Positions 23,511 to 38,857 of a stretch of DNA of 64,000 bases are shown here, piece by piece. Source of the DNA: Morchella semilibera (lineage: Eukaryota; Ascomycota; Pezizomycetes; Pezizales; Morchellaceae); NCBI GenBank assembly GCA_009192285.1, contig WBVU01000009.1, positions 806,001 to 870,000 of the forward strand. The letters are read 5' to 3'. The notes beneath the pieces were generated by a model. It had not been told where the DNA came from and did no database searches. It was given only the letters and a program-made list of their open reading frames with translations. The position numbers and the translations under genes are program-made. The stretch's first letter is position 1. Every line of letters starts with the position of its first letter.

Positions 23511-26500
23511 CTATTTACCACCCGCGTTGGCAGCTTCTGTTCCAACTTCCGCTAGGGTTGGAGCCGTCTTCTCATCGCTTGCAGGTATGCTTTTTTTCAC
23601 GTCAAGTCCTTTTATACCTGCGCTTATAAAATCCATATCCGTATCCTCTTCCTCTAGCATTACCCGTTTTTCTGCCTCGTGGGTTGGGCTCGGTTTCTGT
23701 CTTCCCAGTCCTGAGGCGAGATCATCGTCCTCATCAGAGCTCTACAAATTTTCCTTCCGATATTAGTTGAAATATAGAGCTAGGAATAAAGAATGGAGAA
23801 TGGCATACATCGATATCCTCTGCAAAAACGTCAACCTCCTCGATCTCCTCAAACCCACCGCTACCATCCCCCTCAACATCAGTATTATGTCTCACTGTAG
23901 AGTGCGTAGCTGGTGTAGTCGTCGAGTTTCTAGTGATGTTTAAAGGTAATGGTGGTGGCGGCGGGGGTTCGCTGGGCGCGGCTGAGAATGAAATTTCATC
24001 ATCATCTTCTTCGTCAGAGGATCCGAATTTGTCGACGTTACTTATCTCTTGAGATATGTACGTGGCAAACTAATGATACGTATCACCATTTCTGGTTAGC
24101 AATCTTAGGTTCTCAACTCGGGCGTTGTCTTTTCTGCGGTACGTGGTATGCACCGCCAGAACACAAGGAAAGTAAGAAAGTGTTGGAGACGAGAGTGAAA
24201 ATCTAGTCTCTTGATAAAGAAAGAAAAAAAAGGTAAAAAAGGCAAAAACTTTTGGAAGGAAAGGAATGAGTAAAGGCTATTCCTCGGATATAAGCAAACC
24301 AGTACTCCGCCGCCTTATTTTCCTGAACGCCACGGGGATCTTAAAAGATACAAAAGAGAAGAACTGTCAGACAGAAGACGTCCCACTCATAAGAATGAAA
24401 CTAGAAGAAAAACGCTATAAACAGGCCTTTCTGAACTCATAGGAATGTCATATCCTCGAATATGTCCTCAAGGTCATCATCAAACAAAAAATCGGTAAGG
24501 TCACCCACTTGATCGCTACTTCCACTCAACCCTAGTCTTGTAACCTCTTCATCATCTTCATCATGCTCCAAGTCCTCGTCCTCCTCATCACTTGAGCTTC
24601 CGAACCCGCTTAGAAGCCCACCTGCACTCCCACTGCCATTTCCACTGGCCGTAACGGCAGATGGACTGGTGTTATTGTTGCTTCCGGTTTGTAAATCGAT
24701 ACTATCTAACTCAGCTGGTATACTGCCACTAAGAGTCAATGATCCAGCATTCGTGGCATTGGCATTAAATGCTTGAGCCTGGACAGCGTTCAGAACAGCT
24801 TGCCGCGGTCCTACGTTCATATCTGGCCTCACACCCCCCAGGATAGCGTTATCTCTTTCCCTTGTAGCCGCTAGAGTGTCTTCAACATATTCTACCCAGA
24901 TAGAATCAGAGACCTTTTCGAGGACTTTATGGCCCAAGATTTCTGGGGGGTGGCGCTCAGCAAATTTGACAACCTCCTCGGCAATAAGGGTCAAGTGTCC
25001 CATATATCCAAGTCTCATGTTCCGTTCAGCCTGTACTCTATCAGACTCTTTTTGGCCACCAACTATTCGCTCTGTGATGCGGCCTGTGACAAAAAGATCG
25101 ATAGCAAGGGCGCGATTGTATCCCCTGTCCATTGGGCCGTTGAAAACTTGTTGAACAACGTCATATACAACGTTGTGCAAAAAGTTATTCCAGGGGAAGC
25201 GGAAAAAGAAGTCCTGTAGCCTATTATTAACAAATCGACTTTAAAAAATTATCATAAAATTAGCAATTAAAGCTTACCAATATCGTGGGAACAACTGAGT
25301 TCTCGACGAACATCATTTTCAAGAAATCACCCACGACAGGGTTTCCATCCGAATCCTTTGCAATCATTGGTTCATACTCCTCAAAGCTTGAGTTCCCGAG
25401 AGATCTAAAGGTAGTGTTCCCTTCATCTGAGACGGTTGTGTCAGATGAACCACCTAGGTCCATGAGATCTTCTTCGGGATATTGAGGTTGATTTTGTTGC
25501 TCAAGAGCCTCCTGTGGGAGTGGAGGAAGCTCGGCATCCATCCGTTCCTGGGTTATGGATTGAGGGCTTGGTGATGATGCGATAGACGCAGCCTTCATAT
25601 CGGCCACTAAAGATCTGCCACCCTTGAGAAGACTATCGTCATCTTCTTCTACTGGTGGAGGTGATGGTGCTTTAGGAACTTCTGTGTTTAGTAGGCTACC
25701 CTTACTCCGTTCAGTCCCTTTTTGATCCTTTTCAATTGGCATGTCTTTTGAATGGTTTTCATCTTCTGGCAAAGGTGGAAGAGGAGAATCAACGCCTTTG
25801 AGTTTCTTTTCCAATTCCTTAGGTCCCTCTGCCGTTCCAGAAGAGGCTGATGATCCAACTGCTAAAACCGCAGTGGGTGGGGCAACATCCAGCTGGGGGA
25901 CCTCATCTGCTGGTATTTCTGCTGGGACAGGTTTCCTTTTATCAGGATGTGAAGCGGTTGCCGTGTCAGCTGGAGTAGCTGGGGGAGAAAGTGGCTCATC
26001 CACAAAAAGGTCTTCGTCCTCTGAGGCCTTTTTAGGCTGAGAATCTTTCTTTGGATCGCTGAAGGGGTCTTGGTCAACACATTTCTTGGCTAACCCCCTT
26101 CCAGTCTCGTCGAGAGAAACTGCTACATCCTCAAAATCCTCTTCATTTATTGTATCCTCTACCCCGCCGTTTTGCACCTGCAAAGGCGCCTTCTCAACCA
26201 CCACTCCCTCAACCACTCCGTTGATATCAGCAAGGCCCTCTGCCTCCAGCCTGTCCCGCTCCCTTTCGGCCCATATCCTATCACGCTCCCTGTCTCTTTC
26301 CCTTACATACCTCTCGGCATCCTGTTCGTTTAAGAGGCTCATGTTACTGCAGTGCAACAGCTCTGCCATCAACTCACAGGTTTTAAATCTATCAAATCCC
26401 AATGGCTCAATTGTTCCTCCATAAGCGGCCTTTAATTCCCTTTTTCTTTCCGTTTTTGTCCCGTCATCGTTCGTTACAATCATCGTCTGTGTCAATATTA

Positions 26501-27635
26501 AACTCATGAAATCGGGGACATGTGTGGCAAAGAGACGCAGTAGTGTGCCTAAGTAAATTGGATCTCTGCTTGAGGGGGTGTTGTCGACATTTCCAACTTC
26601 TGGATCGTAGTCTGAATTATTCTTACGGATGACTTCGATGACGATTCCAACACCGACAGTAAGCGGATTCCCTCCGCAGAGCATATCGCGTATAAGGCCC
26701 TTGACACATGCTTCAGAGACAAGCTGTCGGGTAAGGTCATTGGGGCCAATACACGATTGCTCGTTTTGTGAAGCATTGGCTGAAATGGTGATGATAGCCT
26801 TAATGAAATCTCCGCTCGATGTCTGAGCTACAGCCGAATATTCCGGGGAAAGAAACTTGAGAAGCTGAGGCATTAAATTTTGTGAATGAAGCCACTGTTA
26901 TTATCTATCATCAGTAATTGTAACTTGTTTCGGGGCGTTTAGCGATTCGACGGATGAATAGATGCCTACCTCAACAATACCCGCGCCGCCTTCACACTTC
27001 TCCATGCTGATAATCTTCAGTAACAAATCCATGATCATGGGACATTCAACATGTTTCAAAATCTTAGAGACAATGTTGGGCAGTCCTTTGAAGAACTCCA
27101 TCATTTCTTCTGTCTTTTTGTCCAATAAGGTTTCATTAACTTTCGTAAAATAGCCAGCTTGCAGAGGGTCAAGTGGAGAAGGGCGTTCAAGGAATCCCCA
27201 AAACATCCGTAAATGTGATAGATTCCCCATCAGAGACTCGGCCAAAGACCATGTCTCACTTGAAAGGACTTCGCATGAGACATAAGCATACTTCAATCTT
27301 GACTTTTCTTCCCTCTCCCGCTCAGCCTTTTGCTCCGTCTCGGAAAGCTGGGCCCATCCATTCTGAATACCTTCTTCTCCCTCTTTGCTACTGACACTGC
27401 TTTCCCATCCATCAGAAGATAAAGATTCTTCTGTCCGTCGGGGCGCGATAACGTATTCAAGTAATCGACGCAGGACAGCTTCATCCCTCAAGTACTCGAT
27501 AAGCTTGGTATTGTGTTGCTTTAACTCTTGGATAAGATCTGATTCATCAAGCAACTCTTCAAGGGTTACGTCAGACTTATCCAGAATCGAGTCCAGAGTC
27601 GAGATGCTCGCGTAGCCTCCAAAACGCCAGAACAT
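23511..27635 (-). CDS. SAPS-domain protein, Sit4/PP6 phosphatase regulatory subunit (Sap155/Sap190, Ekc1 family)
   Basis: Regulatory partner of the PP6/Sit4 phosphatase. Exons are 27635..26970, 26894..25278, 25213..24509, 24069..23809 and 23741..23511, about 1159 residues. The N-terminus MFWRFGGYASISTLDSILDK is the family start. Later hallmarks are NSQNLMPQLLKFLSPE-like text at the exon 1/2 join, FRFPWNNFLHNVVYDVVQQVF in exon 3, and MRLGYMGHLTLIAEEVV. The middle is a long acidic, disordered, Pro/Ser-rich insert. The C-terminal exons encode QFATYISQEISNVDKFGSSDEE, matching the fungal family's end. That join needs a 439-nt intron (24508-24070, donor GTGGGT). If the intron is retained, the frame instead ends at 24437 with an acidic tail. 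Confidence 0.88.
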
Positions 27636-29406
27636 GGTTGGTGTCGGTAGTATATGGTGGGGGGGGGGGAGGTCGGTGCTGTTGTTGTGTGGGGGAGGGC
27701 TGATGGCGATTGTGTTATCAAGAGATCTAACCTCACCCCTGCAAAGCGACGATGATGATTATGACGATGCTAAGAAGGGTTCTTGAGATGAGGTCTGCAT
27801 AAGCTCCAGTGGTTAACCGTCAGTCTCCCGATTTATTTAATGTGAAAAGGGTCCAGTAGATGGCACGTGAGCAGAACTTACTACTATTGATTTTACTAGG
27901 GGGCGGGGCGGGGGGTGGATCTGGGGGAGGGGTCGACGGAGGGAGACGATGAGGGGAAATAGACTAGCCAACGATAATAGTAGAGTAGTCTCTAAGATAA
28001 GAATCCGAGCTTAGGTGGGCCAGTATCTCGCATATATCCACCTCGTTATACTTATAGGTTTAAAATAACGGTGGAGGAGTCCGCCGGAATAGGCCGTCGG
28101 GAGTCGAGTCACAGGATGAGTTGTTGGAAGGTGTGCGGTTAGCACCGCGGGGGTCCTTAACGCAGAGTGAGGGTGAGTTTGTGGTAAGAGAAAAGGAAAA
28201 AAATGGCCAGAGATATTATTGAAATGCTAAAAGGGCAGTATCAGAATATTGTGATCGACTACAATACTTGCCATGGGTTTCTAGATGCCCTTCAGTTTGC
28301 TTTTCTTGCTTTATAGACGCACCTCCTCCTACATATATTTTGTGACACAATAAAATACTCTAGTGATACAACCCGGGTTATCACAAGTTTACCAGGTTTG
28401 AAACAACTTCATTTCTGAGTTTGTCCTCTGCATCTACTAACCTCTTAAGATTTTTATCAGACATATGAAAAATAAATGCTACGGAACTAGCATGGGAAAC
28501 ATCACACTACGAGCCTTTTAACTTCCAACCTAAAATTATTTTAGTATAAAGGCTATTTCATCTTTTGGGTTATTTAAGTACATGTGATTCTCTGAAAAGT
28601 ACAGAAAGTATTTAGGACTATAAAAGCAACTATGAAGGGAAAAGTCGTAAACTAACCAAGCAAGAAACCCTTGATAAGCGGCTCAATCTATCCACTCGAA
28701 CTCAGCCACTGGGTTGTGACATATAAATCTGACACTTTCACTCCTTTGACGTTGTATTTTAAACTCAAAATATTAACGGGCTTCAATGACAACTTTGATC
28801 TTGAATGCCCCCAATACTAAGTACCTTTTTTCTCATACCATTCTATCCTCCAGTAAGTCGTCAGTTGCTGACCGTGCGGTCTAAAGCGTTTCCAGCCATT
28901 CTGGCCGGCCTTTGTGAGTGTGGGCTTCGATCCTGCAGGAGCTCGGAGGTTGTCCAAAGTGATTCAATCATCAGCGCAACAAGAGCAACCAAGATTTGTG
29001 ACATAAAAGGTCCGTCTAAAGTGAAAAGGCCCCATATATAGCAATTGACGTTCACCTAAATCAAGTTCCTGTTGGCGTTGGGACCGAAGGCCAAGTTAAT
29101 AAAGCCGACGATATGGTTCAGTGGAGGGTTGAGGGTTGAATCATTAAGCTTTTTCTTTTTTTTTTTTTTTTTTTTTTGATGCCAAGAATAGCAGATAGTA
29201 TGTAAGTGATAGGTAACAGGGTACCTAAGGTTAATGACTGCCGCGCGTGCAGGTGGGGTCAGGTGAAACCACCCTCAAGAAGCCAAGAGCCTCTCCCGTA
29301 GCTACAACCACCTACCGGTCATCACCATCTTCTCTACCCCAGATCTCTTTGTATGTGCTGAGCTCAATCTAGAATACGCATTTTTTAACCAAGATCAGCT
29401 CCCACA
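27636..29406. other. Divergent intergenic region between the SAPS gene and vps60
   Basis: No gene is supported in 1.8 kb. This is the promoter region for both flanking genes, which point away from each other. It has a G-run at 27658-27669, G-rich low complexity near 27897-27945, and a T-run at 29153-29177. Confidence 0.6.
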
Positions 29407-30529
29407 ATGAACCGTCTCTTCGGCGCCAAAAATACTGCCCCGAAACCGACTCTCCAAAGTGCTATCGGGAATGTGAGTGCATAACACCGCTCTCAGAATC
29501 ATCAATGTACATGTGCCGGATATGCTAACAAATTTTGTCTCGAGCTTTGATAGCTCGAGTCTCGTGTTGATTCCATCGACGTTCAGCTCTCTAAGCTAAA
29601 TGCCGAACTTGCCACATATCAGCAACGACTATCTAAGATGCGCGATGGGCCCGGAAAGAACGCCCTGAAGCAAAAGGTAGTTCATCTGTTTTCTTAAATT
29701 CAACACTGTATCACGTACAAGCCTGTCTTTTTTTAACCGATAGCTCCTAAAATAGGCTTTAAAAGTACTCCAACGACGTAAAATGTACGAATCTCAAAAA
29801 GATCAGATCCAACAACAGTCCTGGAACATGGAACAAGCCGGGATGATGCAAGACAATCTCAAAAGTCCGCTTTTCTCATATATTTCGATTTTTTGTGCGC
29901 CACTATTACTACCTAGAGATCAATTCTTCCCAAGTCTAGCATTCTTTGCGGTAGTAATGGTGGTGCTAAATCTATTGTCTGGCCGGGGTTTGCTGATACG
30001 AGAGCACGTCCCCCCTCTGGGTGGACCGCGCACCACGGTGAAAACAGATGTTATGGTTACTGTTGACGCCCTCAAAACAACAAACAAAGAACTGAAGAAA
30101 CAGTACGGGAAAATAAATATCGACAAGAGTAGGCGTTCTTCATCCCTTCACGGTAGACATCAAACAGACTCTGATGGACGATTCTTCAACCACAGTCGAA
30201 CAACTCCAGGATGAAATGGCAGATTTGATGGATATCGGTAACGACATCCAAGAATCTATTTCGCGATCCTATGATATACCTGAAGGTTCGCTCCAATTCT
30301 TTACTTTCTGGTATAAATCAGACTAATGCAGTGGATAGATGTGGATGAGGCGGAGCTAGATGCCGAACTCGAAGCTTTGGGCGAGGAAGTAGAGCTCAAT
30401 GGAGGATGGGATGCTGATACAGTCGGTGCTGGGGAAATACCAAGCTTCTTACAAGGCGAATCTGTAGGCGGGGTACCGGATTTCGTTGACGAGGCGCCCT
30501 TAGGGCAAAAAGTAAAGGAAGCAGTTTGA
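29407..30529 (+). CDS. vps60: VPS60/CHMP5, ESCRT-III-associated Snf7-family protein
   Basis: ESCRT-III-like protein of the multivesicular-body pathway that modulates Vta1/Vps4 at endosomes. It has six exons: 29407..29472, 29554..29676, 29756..29864, 30048..30128, 30196..30285 and 30339..30529, giving 219 residues, the usual family length. Every junction keeps phase and restores conserved text: MNRLFGAKN at the start, MQDNLK joined to NVMVTVDALKTTNKELKKQY, INIDK joined to IEQLQDEMADLMDIGNDIQ, and PE joined to DVDEAELDAELEALGEE. The chain is basic at the N-terminus with coiled coils, and acidic at the C-terminus, as usual for Snf7 proteins. It converges with the dioxygenase gene, with about 250 bp between stops. 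Confidence 0.93.
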
Positions 30530-30782
30530 CCGTTTAAAAAGTGTGCAGATTCTGTAATTTCTTGGAGTTGGTGTTTTTGAAACGGCTTCATTAGGTCGGG
30601 GGCATGGGTGATCATAGTCTTAAACATAGCTACATAATGGTGCTTTGAAATATTTTCTTATCCATAAAGCTTATTGTTTGCGTTATACTTGCATCCACTA
30701 GTTAACGATGCATAGCTACAGTTCGTTGCAACTGCAATGCCCTTTTAGGAAAGTGTTAGAAGCAGGTATCTTCTAACTATTT

Positions 30783-31660
30783 CTAGTGTTCTCCCTTCTC
30801 AAACTGAGCCCATTCGAACATCAGATCACTCCTCATAGTCATCTTAACCCCTTCCAAAACCTCCTCGCCACTGTGCCACAGCATTCTCTGCTGAAATACT
30901 AATACCCTCCCCCTCTTTGGCTCGACATCCACAAACTCGGTCCTCTCTGGGTTCCAGAATCGTGTTGTCCCACCTCTTTTAATCTCCTTTGGGGAAGATT
31001 TTGGGTCCACAGGGTCTTCTACGCCTTCGGATGAATCGTTGAGGTAAAGATGGAGAGTCAAAAGCGACTTCAAGGATTTGTCGGGGGTAGTGTATAGTGC
31101 GTCACAATGTTGCGTGAACTTTTGCCCTTCGCCATACTTTAAAAATCGGAGGCGTTCGTTAAGCCTAAGTTTGTAAACCGTTAGAAAATGCTAATAAACC
31201 CATTTCTGAACTCAGTTTGACCCAACACTAGCCTCCAGGGTGAAAAGGGTTGTATTTTTACAAACCTAGTCATCCTCCACCTTCCCTTGCTCTGTCCTGT
31301 CTTCATCTTGCCCGGAATGTTCTCCCAAGTGCTTCCCGGCCCGATCTCGGCGACCTCCTCCAGAAATGGCTTGACTCTATCGTAGATACGCTTCGCGGCC
31401 ACAACATCTTCTTTGATGATCCGAGAACAGTCCCTACGATTTGTGTTTGGTGCTGCAGCTTTCCAATCTGAGTCTACAAGTCCAATGAGGTCGGCGCATT
31501 CAGAAGCTGTAAAGCAATCATCAATCACTAGAGCGTAGTAATTGTTGGGTTCACCATAGCACGACTTCAGTGGAGTATCGTTGAAGTCTATGCGTGTTGC
31601 CGTAGGCATGAGCTGAAGAGATCCGGAAGACATTTGACAGTCGAGATTATCGTAGAACAT
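30783..31660 (-). CDS. 2-oxoglutarate/Fe(II) dioxygenase, prolyl-4-hydroxylase-like
   Basis: Predicted 258-residue 2OG-Fe(II) oxygenase of the P4H-like (P4Hc) class. Exons are 31660..31266 and 31164..30783, joined in phase at RMTR/LNERLRFLKYG. The iron-binding triad is visible: His151 and Asp153 in TQHCD, and the distal His229 in LWHSGEEV. Arg243 in MTMRSDLMFEW is placed to bind 2-oxoglutarate. There is no signal peptide or membrane segment, so a cytosolic or nuclear enzyme is likely. A second ATG lies nine codons in (MSSGSLQLM); the first was chosen as the longer frame. The substrate is unknown. Confidence 0.9.
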
Positions 31661-33066
31661 GGTTGGAGATATGTGGCTTTTAAGGTGAATCTTCCTGATT
31701 GTAGCGGCAGATACAAGTATAGAATGATGATGGGCTAGCTTGATCCCAAGCTTGACTCACTTATTGCTGCGCCGTGATGTTACCGCTGAAGCGCATGGGC
31801 AACAGACGCGGTGTGAAGCTTGTGTGACTGTTTTCTTGGATTCATGGAAATCCAATCGGTATCATTGCCGGAACTGGTATCTTGCTATCGTGAATCATGG
31901 ACTATCACTCGGTAACACACACAAATTCTTTGATACATCGTCAAAGACGCTTGATAGCAACCATGGCGCAAGGGCATTCGAGACAACGTTCCCGAGGAAG
32001 GTGGATAGAATTCCTCGCATGCAAGTAAAGAAAATATCACATACTCACCCACGCGAGATTTGACGCATGCACGCCGCAAGGCTATCAACTACTATGCTCT
32101 GCGCTACTCCTCCCGGGGCACCTGCATGTAGGTTTTTTTTTCCAAAAAAAAAAACTAAAACCTTCGTACCCGGTAAGTCCAGCTAAATCGTGCAGCTGCC
32201 AAGCCTGCATCTTTCGTAGGCTTTTTAGGGTATTTTACATATCAAAGCTCGCACTATGCGTCGAGGAGAGAAGAGCAGGTACTGTATAACTACATGTATG
32301 TATATTCTATGTACCTGCTCTACATAGGGGACACCTGTGGCACTCGGTGAGGGTTTTATCTGCACTTAATTGGAAGATGATCTACAGATGGGCAGGAGCT
32401 CGGTACCCAATCAATGACTGCATGTAACCAAAGTAAAGAAAAGCACATCGGTTATCAAGGAGAGCTCGCTACCATCCCTGCATACTCGGCCCGCCTTAGC
32501 GACCCGGGTTCAGGACAAGGTCAACTCTCGTAGAAGTCAATACATGTAGTTCTGATATCTATGGCTCGATAAGCTATGGAGGGTAGGTAAACTTCGGCAT
32601 TTGTAGTCAATCAGTCTATAGAAACTGGGAGACCTATTCCCATAATTGTACTAGCGCCTAGTCTAATAGCCAATACAAAAAAGTTCCTCTGAAGTTGACA
32701 CACCCATCCCCTATGCCTTCTCGCACCATACATCCCCTGGGGTTGATACTTGTGCCTCAGGGCCTCAACCTCCGAAAATCTGCTCAGGTCGCCGGCCAAT
32801 CGCAGCATGCGTAAAAACAGAGAATTCCCAGGAGTTCGACATAGTTAGCTTCAGGAGTGGCGTCCTTGAGGACCTTTGATGGGATGGGATCACGAACGAT
32901 TAGTACCTTGGGCATTATCACTTGATAGGCCTCAGGTAGAACGGGGTGGATGTAAACAAAAAGATCATAAGGGTATATGAATATGCTCTTTGTGTATTTG
33001 GTAGTAGTATCGACGATTACGTGTAGATACATGTTATGTACATGTACTTATATCTTGCGCTAGATA

Positions 33067-33386
33067 CCCTAAAGCTAGTCTCGTTCCCAGCCCTTACGGT
33101 GTGATGTTAGTGGTGGTTGTGACCGATAGATACATACATGTAATTTAGGTTCATCACAGTAGGGTCTGGAGCAATAACTTTTCGGAAAAAACTGGGTTTC
33201 TAAATAACATTTTTTGGTGTAGAATCCGGGCTCTTTGACATAGGAGCCGGACTTTTGGCATAGCAACCGGGCAAAAAAAGGACTGGTACAAACTTTTTTT
33301 TGGGCAAGCACACCAGACCCTTCCGGTATTGAATCATACAACCAAAAATATACCGCTGGGGTCTGGGAACGAGACTACCCTAAAGC
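33067..33386. mobile_element. MITE, 302 bp, with 9-bp target-site duplication (Mutator-like)
   Basis: The element is at 33076-33377. Its left end TAGTCTCGTTCCCAG is the exact reverse complement of its right end CTGGGAACGAGACTA (15 bp perfect, with partial similarity further in). It is flanked on both sides by CCCTAAAGC (33067-33075 and 33378-33386). The 9-bp duplication fits Mutator-like transposons. There is no coding capacity, so it is a non-autonomous element. The perfect termini and duplication suggest a fairly recent insertion. Confidence 0.85.
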
Positions 33387-33398
33387 CAGATTCTGTTA

Positions 33399-33762
33399 TT
33401 ACAGTACCAGAGACGGCATGAAATCAATAGTACCCTAATGCGGTACAGTAAGAATTTACCGTGTTTTATTATTTAAACAAAGTATACAGCAGTCTTACTG
33501 CAGTCGTACCGCATTCTCAAAAAAGACGGTACCAATTTTATCACTAATTCCGCCACTGTAGACAACCTACATATCGGGTTCAGTGCTAGCTGTCCGTGGT
33601 CTAAACTCAAGAACTTACAGTATCGAAAATTAAGAGGGGTGGGATCATTACGGTATTCCCGTGGATATAGAACCCTTCTTACCATGCCGGTTTAATTCGG
33701 TACTCGTTACTAAATTCCGTAGTCATACGGTAGTGATTTCACCCCGTTTTTTCGTACTGTAA
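33399..33762. repeat. Palindrome-rich zone, possible second small inverted-repeat element
   Basis: TTACAGTAC at 33399 faces GTACTGTAA ending at 33762. Inside lies an inverted pair AATGCGGTAC/GTACCGCATT about 70 bp apart, and several TACGGTA/TACCGTA-like strings. The arms are short and no duplication is clear, so this is tentative. Confidence 0.35.
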
Positions 33763-34052
33763 GTTCGAAAATAAGTTAAAGAGCTCTTTGAATGATCTTC
33801 TTAAGTTACTTGGAGAGTACTGACTAAACGTGCAGTGAATCTAGATATCCAAAAGCTTCTAATAATTTGGACAGAGAGTATGACTTCAGTCTATATTTAA
33901 TTCATCTAATTTGAGCACTAAGTTCTTTTTCAAGCGAAAATTGGGCATTAGATGGCATTTGGAATCGGGTAGAAACAAATTGTTTTTTAAGTTAAATGCA
34001 TTTCTGTTTGTTTTTGGGGTAAGTGTTCTCTTCAACAGCTCCCCATTGGGGT

Positions 34053-34639
34053 TTAATAGATTCTCTTCTCGAGCTATTGATACATTGTAGAAATTAGCTC
34101 GCGACTTGACATGTGCTTGCCAACAGAGGGGAATGATTATTACCGTCCAGGCAGAGCTCAATTCAAACCCGGCCGGTGCCACAGCGTTATCGGTCTGGCC
34201 TCGTGTACTTCCAGTCAAACGGCGGTCGCGCTCCATCACTAGCCCAGCATTAGTATAAGAATAACGTAGCCAGGGAGTATCTCCAGATAGGGGAGATTTA
34301 TTACTTTGCTGTGGGTCGTAAAGAGCCCATATTAGCTAACATTGTTTCGTGCGCCGAAGTAAAATCGACAACTTACTTTGTCCCAATGATCCAAACTCCA
34401 CCTGTGTCGCTTCCCGTCATTACGGTATGTACGGACGGCCGAGAGTCCCTACTCAACTCTTAGTCTGACCACCCCAGCCTTGAAGACTCGATTTGACAAG
34501 AGATGGGTACTAACCAGACCAGTAACGCCAAACATCTGGGCATGGCCTCATTAGCGATTCACCAAGCAAGAACAGAGATGACAGAGCTTACGCCAAACAT
34601 GATTGCATACGGGAGAAATGCTTCGAAGGGTATAGCCAT
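34053..34639 (-). CDS. NDUFA1: Complex I 9.5 kDa subunit (NDUFA1/MWFE orthologue), five small exons
   Basis: Small single-span membrane subunit of mitochondrial complex I, 86 residues. It was rebuilt from exons 34639..34592, 34535..34515, 34448..34373, 34238..34144 and 34073..34053. The joined protein begins MAIPFEAFLPYAIMFGMFG, continues VTGLGLSAVRTYRNDGKR, then SLDHWDKVMMERDRRLTG and STRGQTDNAVAPAGFE, and ends WTLEKRIY. This matches the fungal family along its whole length, including its C-terminus. Exons 2 and 5 are only 21 nt each, the last including the stop. Donors of introns 2 and 3 are weaker (GTTAGT, GTTGTC), but they are the only ones that keep both frame and homology. The gene is divergent from sas3. 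Confidence 0.88.
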
Positions 34640-35328
34640 GGTGTATGGTTGAGGTGTGTATTTGTAAATTTCGATTGTCCTGTTGCTGCTACAGTCGACG
34701 TCGGCTTGCAGTGTGGGGCAGGAGCGTACTCACTCTTACGCATTGCAGGCGGCTCTGTGGTCACGAGCCACTGACACCCAAAGCAGCAAATAGTGGCTTG
34801 TGTGACCTCACGGCAGCGCTGCGGTTCCTCCAACTGCGCCAGGACGTTTTCGCAGGGGGTCAACACGTCTTCCTTCCTCTGCTGTCTGTAACTCGCCGTC
34901 ACATTTCAGACGCGTTTTGAGTCGCCTTCTAAGTAGATCCGCTGAATTCTAGCCTCGCGTCGAAGCCGTTTCTTTTGCGCCACGAATTTAGGTCTGTTCA
35001 AACCGGCTGCAGACGGCTTACATACGATCACATCACCTCCTGGCCGTCCCATCAAGCTAGCAGTCATCTAGTTTTTTGCATTAATCTAACATAACAATCA
35101 TACAAAAGAGTTAATGATAGCCCCACGAGGTGCAAATTGCTTGCTGGGATAAACGACTGCCCATCATCAGCACTTGGATCAAGGGCTTTCGAGCAGCAAC
35201 TCACGAATCGTGAGTTTGGGGGTTAGGAATCAAGAAGTATTGCGAATTTAACGAAAAAGGTTGCCGCATTGTTTTCTCTTCCTGTTCGGGCGTTGACGCT
35301 CCTCACCTCCGGCCCCGATTCCGGTATT
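34640..35328. promoter_or_regulatory. Bidirectional promoter region between NDUFA1 and sas3
   Basis: The two start codons lie 690 bp apart and face away from each other, so both genes must draw on this region. No TATA-like element is obvious at either end. Open frames on both strands at 34588-34920 overlap the 5' end of NDUFA1 and show no protein features. Confidence 0.55.

Positions 35329-38857
<3,529 letters not shown>

Larger units (their letters stand above)
31661..34052. other. Repeat-bearing intergenic region
   Basis: No gene is supported between the dioxygenase start and the NDUFA1 stop. It contains TACATGTA palindromes (32291, 32541, 33039, 33135), a 302-bp MITE (33076-33377) with its target duplication, and a zone of TACCGTA/GTACCGCATT-type inverted repeats (33399-33762). 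It also has an A-run and T-run near 32130-32157. Confidence 0.6.

Noticed and set aside
24437-24508. Treating the SAPS gene as ending at 24437
   Set aside because: The family-typical C-terminus lies further down at 24069-23511 with matching phases, so the earlier stop is at most an alternative form.
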